Assembly (NCBI RefSeq): GCF_900101815.1
Contig: NZ_FNAO01000001.1
Coordinates: 186,001 to 250,000, forward strand
Reading direction: 5' to 3'
Source: Pricia antarctica
GTDB taxonomy: Bacteria > Bacteroidota > Bacteroidia > Flavobacteriales > Flavobacteriaceae
Length of the DNA stretch: 64,000 nucleotides
Shown: piece after piece, positions 1-8,553 of the stretch
How positions within the stretch are numbered: the first letter of the stretch is position 1
Layout of the letters: each line of letters begins with the position of its first letter
Notes under the pieces: generated by a model
Seen by the model: the letters and a program-made list of their open reading frames with translations, nothing else
What the model was told of the DNA's origin: nothing
The model's database searches: none
Made by a program: the position numbers and the translations under genes

Positions 1-677
1 AGCGACGAGAAAGTATTGTGCCCAATACGGACGAATTTCTGATAGAAACTTTTAAGACCCGCGACGGCCACCATCATATCTTTTATCCGTTCGAAGGCCG
101 TTTTGTACATGAGGCTATGGGCAGTTTGCTGGGCTATCGCATCAGTCTGCTTTCACCGATCACCTTTTCATTGGCCTTTAACGATTATGGTTTCGAATTG
201 CTTTCCGACCAAATAATCGATATCCAACAGGTCATCGACAACAATCTATTCTCTACCGACTACATGTCAGATGACCTGTACAAAAGTCTAAACGCAACCG
301 AAATGGCCCGCAGAAAGTTCCGTGACATTGCGGTCATCAGCGGCATGGTCTTTACCGGCTACCCCAATAAAGGGATTAAAATGAAGCACCTACAAAGCAA
401 CTCGCAACTACTATTCGATGTTTTTCGGGATTATGAACCTGACAACCTACTCTATCAACAGGCGTTTCGCGAAACTTTTGAACATCAACTCGAAGAGGGT
501 CGTTTACGATTGGCACTCGAACGTATCGCCACGCAGGAAATCGTTTGGAAACCCTGTGAAAAACCGACGCCCTTTTCCTTTCCGTTGATTACAGACCGTA
601 TGAGCCGTGAAAAACTTTCGAGCGAAAAACTGGAAGATCGGATCAAAAAGATGGCGGCGATTTTGATGCGAAAATGA
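1..677 (+). CDS. C-terminal part of ligase-associated DEXH-box DNA helicase (Lhr-like), cut by window edge
   Basis: The reading frame is open from the first bases of the window, so the 5' part lies outside; about 224 residues are visible, ending at a TGA at 675-677. The segment has the look of the C-terminal domain of Lhr-family superfamily 2 helicases: a P-N-T-D-E-F start, then HHHIFYPFEGRFVHEA and GSLLGYRIS, and a stretch ending in LITDRMSREKLSSEKLEDRI. No ATPase motif is inside the window. The next gene is pdeM, the partner expected in the bacterial ligase-associated DNA repair cluster (exonuclease, ATP-dependent ligase, helicase, PdeM). The assignment relies on both the sequence style and this neighbour. 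A GTG at 18 exists but is internal. Confidence 0.85.
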   Translation, partial: RRESIVPNTDEFLIETFKTRDGHHHIFYPFEGRFVHEAMGSLLGYRISLLSPITFSLAFNDYGFELLSDQIIDIQQVIDNNLFSTDYMSDDLYKSLNATEMARRKFRDIAVISGMVFTGYPNKGIKMKHLQSNSQLLFDVFRDYEPDNLLYQQAFRETFEHQLEEGRLRLALERIATQEIVWKPCEKPTPFSFPLITDRMSREKLSSEKLEDRIKKMAAILMRK

Positions 678-878
678 AGTTCCTACCCGATAACATGGTC
701 CCAATAAAAAACGTCTGGTTTTTGTGATTTCATTTCCCCCTTACTCCCGAAACTTCTGGATTACAATTTTGAACCGCTGCTAAAGCAATGCATAAAAATT
801 TTGCTTTGGCAAGGCAATAAAAAGTTTCCCAAAATTTCCGAATTTCTAAATGGTATGAGTATAGTACCTTTGACATCC

Positions 879-1550
879 ATGAATACCCAATCCATAGAGA
901 TAAAAAACAAGAAGTTCATCATGCATCCTTCGGGCGTGCTGTTTTGGGATGAAAAATCAATACTTCTTATCAGTGACGTTCACTTGGGCAAGGTTTCCCA
1001 TTTCCGGAAGTTCGGAGCTGCCGTTCCCCAAAAAGCGATTTATAAAAATTTTGATCTACTGGGTGAAGCCATTGCCTTCTTCAAACCGGAATACCTGATT
1101 TTTATGGGTGACCTATTTCATTCTTCCCTAAATAAGGAATGGCAGTTGTTCGAAAAGTGGACTGTCACGGTCGATTCCAACATCATTTTAGTGGTCGGAA
1201 ACCATGATATAATTTCTCCTCTTAACTATGAAGATCTGGGAATTCAGGTAGTGTCCGAAATTCAATTGGATGGATTTTTGTTGACCCACCACCCCGAAGA
1301 AAGAGATGGTTTTTTCAATTTTTGCGGTCATGTGCATCCCTCTATTAGAATGGTTGGGTTGGGTAGACAATCCGCACGCCTCCGCTGTTTTTTTAAAACG
1401 GAAAACCAGCTCTTACTTCCGGCCTTCGGAGAATTTACCGGGTCGCACGCTCTCAAGCCGGTGGAAGGTTGTGAAGTTTTTGCACTTTTAGGCGACATGG
1501 TACTTCCTGTGCCTTTTAAAGAGAAAGAACCTAGGGGGCCGCTTTTGTAA
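879..1550 (+). CDS. pdeM: ligase-associated DNA damage response endonuclease PdeM (metallophosphoesterase)
   Basis: A calcineurin-like metallophosphoesterase of about 223 residues. The metal-binding motifs occur in the right order: DVHLGK, MGDLFHS, VGNHD, THHP and CGHVHP. In known systems this protein accompanies a DNA ligase, exonuclease and Lhr-like helicase and is thought to act in DNA repair. The preceding gene is that helicase, 200 bp away. The frame opens further upstream (TTG 801, ATG 855), but the family starts a few residues before the HPSG motif, so ATG 879 (MNTQSIEIKN) is chosen. The C-terminal tail is rich in P, K and E. The family call is firm; the substrate is not. Confidence 0.88.
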   Translation: MNTQSIEIKNKKFIMHPSGVLFWDEKSILLISDVHLGKVSHFRKFGAAVPQKAIYKNFDLLGEAIAFFKPEYLIFMGDLFHSSLNKEWQLFEKWTVTVDSNIILVVGNHDIISPLNYEDLGIQVVSEIQLDGFLLTHHPEERDGFFNFCGHVHPSIRMVGLGRQSARLRCFFKTENQLLLPAFGEFTGSHALKPVEGCEVFALLGDMVLPVPFKEKEPRGPLL

Positions 1551-1620
1551 ATAGTTCAATTTTGATGCGAATGGTATCCTCTTAAATTTTTATAATCCTT
1601 AATTTTACAGAAAAGCAAAT

Positions 1621-2421
1621 ATGAAAAAGAGATTTGCCCTTTTGAACCTTCTTTCGGTGGTTTTGGTCATTGCGGTCAACTATGTCTCACAGGCCATCCG
1701 CATCAACGAAACTACGATTGGCGAGGTTAGCAACAAATACTTTAACCTTTTCACTCCGGCAGCATACGCCTTCGCTATTTGGGGACTCATATTTCTGGTA
1801 TTGTTGGCCTACGGTATATTTCAGGTACGCCGAGCCTACTTCAGCGACAAACAAAGCGATTTTATCGAACAGACCGGCTACTGGTTTTTGGTCGCCAACC
1901 TATTGAACTGCGCATGGGTATTCGCTTTCGCCTATGAATATACAGGACTTTCCGTTTTGATCATGCTGGGAATTCTAGGTTCGTTGATCAAGATTATCTT
2001 GAACACCAATATGGAACGATGGGACGCCCCAATCGGAATCATTGCATTCGTTTGGTGGCCGATTTGCCTATACAGCGGGTGGATTGCTGTAGCGACAATC
2101 GCCAATATTTCGGCCTATCTATCCAAATTGGGATGGGACGGCGGTTTTCTTTCGGAGTCCGCTTGGACGATAGTTATGATTCTAATTGCGACAGCTTTGA
2201 ACCTCGTCATGATTAAAACACGTAATATGCGCGAGTTTGCAGCAGTCGGGGTTTGGGCGCTGTTCGCGATTTACATTCGTCATAAAGGTGATATGGAAAC
2301 CATTGCCTATACGGCCTTGGCCGGAAGTATCGTACTCTTACTTGCAATAGCTATTCATGGCTATCAAAATCGTAAAACCAACCCCGCTTTTAAGCTTATG
2401 GAAAGACTTCGGGATAATTAG
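1621..2421 (+). CDS. TspO/MBR-related multi-pass membrane protein
   Basis: A 266-residue protein with about eight hydrophobic segments. An N-terminal membrane helix is followed by FTPAAYAFAIWGLIF, which resembles the first conserved block of the TspO/MBR (tryptophan-rich sensory protein) family, and then by Trp- and Asn-rich helices (LLNCAWVFAFAYEY, FVWWPICLYSGW). It is longer than classical TspO (about 160 residues) and belongs to the extended form often called tryptophan-rich sensory protein in flavobacteria. The family binds tetrapyrroles or related ligands, but no ligand can be deduced here. It stands alone between pdeM and a minus-strand flavoprotein. Confidence 0.75.
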   Translation: MKKRFALLNLLSVVLVIAVNYVSQAIRINETTIGEVSNKYFNLFTPAAYAFAIWGLIFLVLLAYGIFQVRRAYFSDKQSDFIEQTGYWFLVANLLNCAWVFAFAYEYTGLSVLIMLGILGSLIKIILNTNMERWDAPIGIIAFVWWPICLYSGWIAVATIANISAYLSKLGWDGGFLSESAWTIVMILIATALNLVMIKTRNMREFAAVGVWALFAIYIRHKGDMETIAYTALAGSIVLLLAIAIHGYQNRKTNPAFKLMERLRDN

Positions 2422-2541
2422 CGATTGTGCCGGGTAGCATCTCGTTCAAGCTTTGAACATGCGTAATGACAGGCTAGATTAACAACTTTAGGCAACCTTG
2501 AATTTAACCCCTCCATTGAGATTGCGCACTGGCACCTAAAC

Positions 2542-3909
2542 TTAAACCATGCTTTTCACATCGTTGGCCCAAGACGGATAAGTGAAAATGGTTCGTTTGA
2601 TGTCTCCCGCAGTCATTTTATTGTTGATTGCCATAGTGAACAGATTAATGGTTTCCGCTGCTTCCGGGCCTATGATATGGGCGCCGACAATCTCTTCGGT
2701 ACGCTCGTTCAATAGAATTTTATAGGCATAAACCGGGGCATTAATCCGTTTGGCGTTGAACCAATCGGGTACGGAACCTTGTTTTACGACGACATTTTTA
2801 TAGCGGTCTCTGGCTTCTTCCTCAGAGTACCCGACACTTGCAAGATTCGGCAGCGTAAATACTACGGAGGGAATGACTGGTGTATCCAATTTCTTTTTAT
2901 TCCCTTTGACAATATTTTCGCCGACCACATAACCTTGGCGCCCTGATAAGGGGGTCAAGGGAACATCATGGTCGCTCACATCGCCACAGGCATACACATT
3001 CGGGTTAGATTTACTCTGTAGATAGGCATCCGTCTCTATTCCCTTTTCGTCGAATGCCACGTTACCGCTTTCCAAATCCAGATCGGAAATCGAAGGAATC
3101 CTTCCCGCGGTATTGAACATCATATGCGCTTTTACGGATTCTGTCTTGCTTCCCTTTTTATAGGATATTTTATATTTCTTTTTGGTCTTTTTAATGGATT
3201 TGACATCCGCCTTAAAAATAAATTCGATACCCAGCCTTTTTGAGTAATCCGTAAGTTCCTTGACCAGCTCCGCATCGAAAGGTCCCAACGGCCGATCTTC
3301 AAAGTCGACAATCGTCACTTTAGAACCGCTACGGGCGGCCATATGGGCGAATTCCATCCCTATATATCCAGCACCTATAAATATGATGCTTTTCGGCAAC
3401 TTTTTGAGGTTCAGAAAATCGTCGCTCTCTTTTAACAGTTTAGCCCCATCAAACGGCAATTTTCTTGGTTCGTAACCGGTCGCTATAACAATTTTATCGG
3501 CATGAACCGTCTTGCCTTCTACGGACAAGGTATTTTCCTCCAAAAATTTAGGGGATTGATGGTACAGTTTTATCCCCAATTTTCCCAAATTCTCTTCTGT
3601 TTTTTTGGGAACCGCACTGGTAAATTTCCTTTTGAACTTTTGTAGCTTTTTCCATTTAATCTTGGGCATCTTTTTGAGGCCCTTGCCTTGCAAGTTTTTG
3701 GTCATCTCCCAAGCCTCCGTTGCGCCCAGCAATACTTTTTTGGGATCACAGCCGCGATTGGCGCAGGTACCCCCATATTCCCGACGATCGGCGATGGCGA
3801 CCTTGAGTCCCGCTGCCACACAGGCTTTCGCCACGGTCTGACCCGCGATTCCGCTGCCGATTACGAAAACATCTAAATTCTTGCCTACGGTATTCTCTTT
3901 CTTTGCCAT
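2542..3909 (-). CDS. NAD(P)/FAD-dependent disulfide oxidoreductase (glutathione-reductase/dihydrolipoamide-dehydrogenase fold)
   Basis: A 455-residue flavoprotein. It has an FAD-binding GxGxxG motif (VIGSGIAGQ, residues 16-24), a redox-active cysteine pair in GGTCANRGCDPKK (Cys49 and Cys54), a second dinucleotide site FIGAGYIGMEFA, the FAD-closing motif VYACGDVS and a C-terminal dimerisation domain. The usual active-site His-x4-Glu near the C-terminus (HPTxxE) is replaced by Y-P-S-W-A-N-D. It therefore resembles a class I pyridine nucleotide-disulfide oxidoreductase that lost the acid/base His, and naming a substrate such as glutathione, dihydrolipoamide or mercury would be unsafe. It is divergent from mfd with about 200 bp between them. 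Confidence 0.85.
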   Translation of the reverse strand: MAKKENTVGKNLDVFVIGSGIAGQTVAKACVAAGLKVAIADRREYGGTCANRGCDPKKVLLGATEAWEMTKNLQGKGLKKMPKIKWKKLQKFKRKFTSAVPKKTEENLGKLGIKLYHQSPKFLEENTLSVEGKTVHADKIVIATGYEPRKLPFDGAKLLKESDDFLNLKKLPKSIIFIGAGYIGMEFAHMAARSGSKVTIVDFEDRPLGPFDAELVKELTDYSKRLGIEFIFKADVKSIKKTKKKYKISYKKGSKTESVKAHMMFNTAGRIPSISDLDLESGNVAFDEKGIETDAYLQSKSNPNVYACGDVSDHDVPLTPLSGRQGYVVGENIVKGNKKKLDTPVIPSVVFTLPNLASVGYSEEEARDRYKNVVVKQGSVPDWFNAKRINAPVYAYKILLNERTEEIVGAHIIGPEAAETINLFTMAINNKMTAGDIKRTIFTYPSWANDVKSMV

Positions 3910-4077
3910 GGTGTATTATTTGAAACGTCTTTCTTGTTACATCGCCATCCCATATTATGCGCTGCCGTTGTTAACGGATTTCCAATGACACAAGATGAGA
4001 AAATTTTTAGGATAATGGGTAATCCAAATTGGATAAAAATGGATGCAATGCATCAATAACATTTCGCCAGCTATTAG

Positions 4078-4085
4078 TATCTTTG
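4078..4085 (+). promoter_or_regulatory. putative -7 promoter box of mfd
   Basis: TATCTTTG matches the Bacteroidota -7 consensus TAnnTTTG. It lies 19 nt before the TTG chosen as the mfd start, which leaves a short leader and supports that start. No good -33 TTG element was found. Confidence 0.5.
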
Positions 4086-4104
4086 CACTTTCAAAAAAAT
4101 AAGG

Positions 4105-7100
4105 TTGACCTATTCTTCGATCACCCAATTGTTCGCACAGTCTCCGCAAAGCCGGAAACTGCGGGAGGCTATTGCCACATCTGTACCGCTGAGCGGTTCC
4201 ACTAAGCCAAGTCTAAGTGCAGTCGAAGCCCCTGTTAAAATAAGCATTACCGGCCTTGTAGGTTCATCGCTGTCATTCGTTATTTCGGATGCGTTTCAGC
4301 ACTCGGATTCGCCCTTCCTTCTAATTTTCAATGACAAGGAAGAAGCCGCCTACTATCTCAACGACCTGGAGCAGTTGATCGGCGAAAAGGATGTGCTGTT
4401 CTATCCCGGAAGCTATCGCAGGCCCTACCAGATCGAGGAGACCGACAATGCCAACGTGCTGCTGCGCGCCGAGGTGCTGAACCGCATCAATTCCCGAAAA
4501 AAACCGGCGGTAATCGTTACTTATCCCGATGCGCTTTTCGAAAAGGTAGTCACGCGAAAGGAACTGGACAAAAACACCCTGAAAATAAAATTGGACGATT
4601 CCCTCTCCCTGGATTTTCTGAACGAGGTGCTTTTCGAATACCAGTTCAAACGGGTCGATTTTGTGACCGAACCGGGGGAGTTTTCCGTCCGCGGGGGTAT
4701 TGTAGACGTATTTTCATTTTCTAATGACGCGCCCTATCGTATCGAGTTTTTCGGGGATGAAGTGGAAAGTATCCGCACCTTTGACGTCGAGACCCAACTT
4801 TCTACGGAAAAGATCAAAAAAATTACCGTTATTCCCAATGTGGCGGATAAACTAATCCAAGAAAAAAGGGAAAGTTTCTTACAGTACATATCCTCTGAAA
4901 CTATAGTTTTCGCCAAGAATTCCGACTTTATTTTTAATCGTTTGGATGATTTCTACACAAAGGCCATAGAAGCTTTCAGAAAACTATCCGAAGACATCAA
5001 ACACGCAGAACCCGAGGAACTGTTTATGAATTCCGAGGGTTTTAGGATGCAATTGGAAGGGTTTGGGTTCATCACTATAGGGAACTCGGCTAGCCAAGAT
5101 ATTTCGAAGGAGCCTGTACGGAGTACATCAAAAGTGCCCGAAGCAACCAACAAGGTCACATCGAGCGCAGTCGAGATGCAACCAACGACTATACCTTTCA
5201 ACACCAAACCCCAACCTTCCTTCAATAAAAAATTCGACCTGCTAATCGAAAACCTCAACGGACACAAAGACCAGGGCTACACCAATTATATCTTTTGCGC
5301 CAGTGAAACACAGGCCAAACGCTTTCAGGCCATTTTTGAGGATGCGAACCAGCATGTACACTACCAGACCATCGTTTTTCCATTATACCAAGGCTTTATA
5401 GACGATGATTTGAAAATTGTCTGTTATACGGATCACCAGATTTTCGAGCGGTATCATAGGTTCCACCTGAAAAACGGATACGCCAAAAAGCAGGCCATCA
5501 CGCTCAAGGAACTCAACAAACTCGAGATCGGCGATTACGTGACCCATATCGACCACGGTATCGGGAAGTTCGGGGGACTGCAAAAAATCGATGTAGAGGG
5601 CAAAAAGCAGGAAGCTATAAAGCTCATGTACGGCGAGCGCGATATTCTCTATGTAAGCATCCATTCCCTGCATAAAATCTCAAAGTTCAACGGCAAGGAC
5701 GGGGCACAGCCGAAAATCTACAAACTAGGTTCCGCCGCTTGGAAAAAACTAAAGCAAAAAACCAAGACCCGTGTCAAGAAAATAGCTTTCGACCTTATCA
5801 AGGTATATGCGAAACGTCGTTTGGACAAAGGATTTCAATACGGTCCCGATAGTTATTTACAAGACGAGCTGGAGGCTTCGTTCATCTATGAAGATACGCC
5901 CGACCAGGGCAAGGCCACCGAAGACGTAAAACGGGATATGGAAAGTGAACGCCCGATGGACCGTCTCATCTGTGGCGACGTCGGCTTCGGAAAAACGGAG
6001 GTTGCCATCCGCGCCGCGTTCAAGGCGATAGATAATGGCAAACAGGTCGCGGTATTGGTACCGACAACTATCTTGGCCTTTCAACACGACCGGACCTTCA
6101 AGGAACGCTTGTCCGATATGCCGGTAACCGTAGATTACCTTAACCGTTTCCGCACCACCAAAGAGCGTCGGGAAACCTTAGAAAATCTAGCTGCCGGAAA
6201 AGTCGATATCATCATCGGTACCCATCAGCTGGTCAACAAAAAAGTAAAGTTCAAAGATCTTGGACTCCTCATTGTGGACGAGGAACAAAAGTTCGGCGTT
6301 TCAGTAAAAGACAAACTAAAAGCCATCAAGGAAAATGTTGACGTGCTGACCCTGACGGCCACGCCCATTCCGAGAACCTTACAGTTCAGTTTGATGGCGG
6401 CTAGGGATCTGTCCGTCATCAATACCCCCCCCCCGAACCGGTATCCCATCGAGAGCCGGGTCATTGGATTCTCCGAAGAAACTATCCGCGATGCCATCAG
6501 CTATGAGATCCAGCGCGGCGGGCAGGTGTTCTTTATCCACAACCGCATCGAGAACATCAAGGAAGTTGCCGGAATGATCCAGCGCCTAGTACCCGATGCC
6601 AAAGTCGGTATCGGCCACGGACAGATGGAAGGCAAAAAGCTCGAAAGCCTTATGCTCAGCTTTATGAACGGGCAATTTGACGTGCTTGTTTCTACCACCA
6701 TCGTTGAAAGCGGACTCGACGTCACCAATGCCAACACTATTTTTATCAACAACGCCAACAATTTCGGACTCAGCGACCTGCACCAAATGCGCGGCCGTGT
6801 AGGGCGTAGCAATAAAAAGGCTTTTTGCTATTTTATCACTCCCCCGTACGACGTAATGACCGCCGATGCCCGAAAGCGTATCGAGGCCCTAGAACAGTTC
6901 ACCGAACTTGGTAGCGGATTCAATATAGCCATGAAAGATCTCGAAATCCGCGGTGCGGGTGATCTGCTCGGTGGCGAACAGAGCGGGTTTATCAACGAGA
7001 TCGGGTTCGAGACCTACCAAAAAATACTGTCCGAAGCCATCGACGAACTCAAGGAAAACGAATTCAAGGAACTCTACGACGAAGTCGAGGGACACCACGA

Positions 7101-7602
7101 AAAAATCTTTGTAAAGGAAACCCAAATCGATTCCGATTTCGAACTCCTCTTTCCCGACGATTATATCAACAACATCACCGAACGCCTAAATCTCTACACG
7201 GAACTCAACCAGGTCAAGGATGAGGAAGGGCTACAAAAATACGAGGCAGAACTTATCGACCGTTTCGGCGAATTACCCTCTCAGGCCGAAGACCTGTTGA
7301 ACTCCGTCCGTATCAAATGGATCGCCAACGGTATCGGCCTCGAAAAAATCGTAATGAAAAAAGGCAAGATGATCGGATATTTTATCGCCGACCAGCAATC
7401 CGGCTTTTATCAGACAGCTACGTTTACCAAATTGCTACAGTTCGTACAGTCGCATGCGCAACTTTGTAAAATCAAGGAAAAGCAGACCCGGAATGGGCTA
7501 CGGTTGTTATTGGTTTTTGAAGGGGTTACGAGTATGGAAAGAGCATTAAAAGCACTCGCCCCATTCGAAACACATACCCCGGTAGATGCATCAACGTCAT
7601 AA
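4105..7602 (+). CDS. mfd: transcription-repair coupling factor Mfd
   Basis: A 1165-residue SF2 translocase that removes stalled RNA polymerase at lesions and recruits UvrA. The order of domains is clear: UvrB-like N-terminal module (FYPGSYRRPYQIEETDN), RNA-polymerase interaction domain (GDYVTHIDHGIGKFGGL), Walker A GDVGFGKTE, DEEQ box (LLIVDEEQKFG), helicase motif III TATPIPRTL, and motif VI QMRGRVGRS, then the TRCF C-terminal domain. The start is a TTG just after a promoter box; no ATG is available upstream in frame. Two segments (residues 25-44 and 327-362) look like in-frame repeat insertions, and a C10 run at 6425-6434 encodes Thr-Pro-Pro-Pro. All catalytic motifs are intact, so it should be functional. 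Confidence 0.97.
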   Translation: MTYSSITQLFAQSPQSRKLREAIATSVPLSGSTKPSLSAVEAPVKISITGLVGSSLSFVISDAFQHSDSPFLLIFNDKEEAAYYLNDLEQLIGEKDVLFYPGSYRRPYQIEETDNANVLLRAEVLNRINSRKKPAVIVTYPDALFEKVVTRKELDKNTLKIKLDDSLSLDFLNEVLFEYQFKRVDFVTEPGEFSVRGGIVDVFSFSNDAPYRIEFFGDEVESIRTFDVETQLSTEKIKKITVIPNVADKLIQEKRESFLQYISSETIVFAKNSDFIFNRLDDFYTKAIEAFRKLSEDIKHAEPEELFMNSEGFRMQLEGFGFITIGNSASQDISKEPVRSTSKVPEATNKVTSSAVEMQPTTIPFNTKPQPSFNKKFDLLIENLNGHKDQGYTNYIFCASETQAKRFQAIFEDANQHVHYQTIVFPLYQGFIDDDLKIVCYTDHQIFERYHRFHLKNGYAKKQAITLKELNKLEIGDYVTHIDHGIGKFGGLQKIDVEGKKQEAIKLMYGERDILYVSIHSLHKISKFNGKDGAQPKIYKLGSAAWKKLKQKTKTRVKKIAFDLIKVYAKRRLDKGFQYGPDSYLQDELEASFIYEDTPDQGKATEDVKRDMESERPMDRLICGDVGFGKTEVAIRAAFKAIDNGKQVAVLVPTTILAFQHDRTFKERLSDMPVTVDYLNRFRTTKERRETLENLAAGKVDIIIGTHQLVNKKVKFKDLGLLIVDEEQKFGVSVKDKLKAIKENVDVLTLTATPIPRTLQFSLMAARDLSVINTPPPNRYPIESRVIGFSEETIRDAISYEIQRGGQVFFIHNRIENIKEVAGMIQRLVPDAKVGIGHGQMEGKKLESLMLSFMNGQFDVLVSTTIVESGLDVTNANTIFINNANNFGLSDLHQMRGRVGRSNKKAFCYFITPPYDVMTADARKRIEALEQFTELGSGFNIAMKDLEIRGAGDLLGGEQSGFINEIGFETYQKILSEAIDELKENEFKELYDEVEGHHEKIFVKETQIDSDFELLFPDDYINNITERLNLYTELNQVKDEEGLQKYEAELIDRFGELPSQAEDLLNSVRIKWIANGIGLEKIVMKKGKMIGYFIADQQSGFYQTATFTKLLQFVQSHAQLCKIKEKQTRNGLRLLLVFEGVTSMERALKALAPFETHTPVDASTS
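4177..4236. repeat. in-frame repeat-like insertion in mfd, first copy
   Basis: Residues 25-44 of Mfd (TSVPLSGSTKPSLSAVEAPV) interrupt the otherwise conserved join between the first helix and KISITGLVGSSLSF. The DNA contains CTGAGCGGTTCC and CTAAGTGCAGTCGAAGC, variants of the CTGAGCGnAGTCGAAG type repeat common in flavobacterial intergenic DNA. Boundaries are approximate because no alignment was run. Confidence 0.55.
5083..5190. repeat. in-frame repeat-like insertion in mfd, second copy
   Basis: About 36 extra residues (327-362, Ser/Thr/Pro/Val-rich) lie between GFGFITIG and IPFNTKPQPSFNKKFDLL. The DNA carries GGTCACATCGAGCGCAGTCG followed by AGATGC, a typical half of the palindromic repeat. 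Boundaries are approximate. Confidence 0.6.
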
Positions 7603-7737
7603 TAGAAATACCGGAACAGAGGCTGCCAACAGTACATCCATTTTCAATCGTCACTTTCCACTTTATAAACACCCTCTGCAAAATCATTACCTGAAGCAAA
7701 ACAGATATCAACACAAGCATCAACTAGTGCCAACCGC

Positions 7738-8412
7738 TTAGGGTTCACTTATCAAAGTAGCTTCCTCCTTCAAATCAATAGCATGGTATAACGCTGCAAA
7801 AGCTGAATGGATCCACATAATCGAGACTATTATCCCAATAATAAAACAAATTAATCCAAGGATAAATATAGGGATGGCCAGCAAGGCCATACCTAAAATA
7901 CGCCAACCGTGGCCTCGGGTCATGGCCCAACTTTTTTCTATAGCGGCGATAGGCTCCATGTTTTTATCCATCACCAAATACGAAACAAAGACGAGCCTAC
8001 AGGCAAAAATGACTCCCGGAACAATAAAAAAGATAAAGCCGATGATAATTATTGCAGTGGTTATCAAGTGGGCAAGTACGATATTGAGATAGTTCTTTTT
8101 AAAACCGACTACCAGTGCGCCGAACTCCAATTCCTCATTGCGAATGCCCCGAAGTATAAGAAGGTCGCCGCCGTATTTGATGATGGGCAAAAAAAGAATA
8201 CCATAGGCCATGGCCAACATTTGAAGGAAGTAGGTGACAGGGCTATTTTCCCATTCCATATCACTGATCTTTGAAAAAGGGGATTCCGCAATGCTAACAA
8301 TCAATATGATGGCCAAGAAGTATAAAAAGTACTTCTTCATTTGTTGCCAACCGTACGCATAACTTCCCGAAGCGGTGGCGATAGGAATTTTTTCTCCAGT
8401 ATGGTTTTCCAT
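7738..8412 (-). CDS. multi-pass membrane protein, DUF975/YciC-like
   Basis: A 224-residue protein with five or so hydrophobic helices. The block FFIVPGVIFACRLVFVSYLV followed by EPIAAIEKSWAMTRGHGWRI has the pattern of the DUF975 and glycerophosphodiester-phosphodiesterase membrane-domain superfamily (P-G-I, then an amphipathic A-[IL]-x-x-S-W-x-x-T-x-G-x-x-W). The function is unknown for this type. It converges on mfd with 135 bp between the stops and is divergent from the LuxR-type gene, so it is probably a single transcription unit. The start ATG is at 8410-8412; MENHTGEKI is cytoplasmic-looking before the first helix. Confidence 0.65.
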   Translation of the reverse strand: MENHTGEKIPIATASGSYAYGWQQMKKYFLYFLAIILIVSIAESPFSKISDMEWENSPVTYFLQMLAMAYGILFLPIIKYGGDLLILRGIRNEELEFGALVVGFKKNYLNIVLAHLITTAIIIIGFIFFIVPGVIFACRLVFVSYLVMDKNMEPIAAIEKSWAMTRGHGWRILGMALLAIPIFILGLICFIIGIIVSIMWIHSAFAALYHAIDLKEEATLISEP

Positions 8413-8471
8413 GAGTGTGCTTTATTTTTGATAAATGTAGGCTAGCCCTTTTTATTTTACATCCAACTTTA

Positions 8472-8494
8472 GTAGTGATTTATAAATTCACTAC
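8472..8494. promoter_or_regulatory. imperfect palindrome, possible operator
   Basis: GTAGTGA and TCACTAC form perfect 7-bp arms around an AT-rich 9-bp centre. It sits between the divergent membrane-protein gene and the LuxR-type regulator, about 60 bp before the latter, which is where an autoregulatory site could be. No binding protein can be named from sequence. Confidence 0.35.
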
Positions 8495-8553
8495 CAAGGT
8501 ATTGGGTTGTATTATACCCGTTTACCTACTTTTAGCCTATAAATCACCGAACC

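Noticed and set aside
6501-6812. Antisense ORFs over the helicase part of mfd
   Set aside because: Open only because of the codon bias of mfd; no independent signals.
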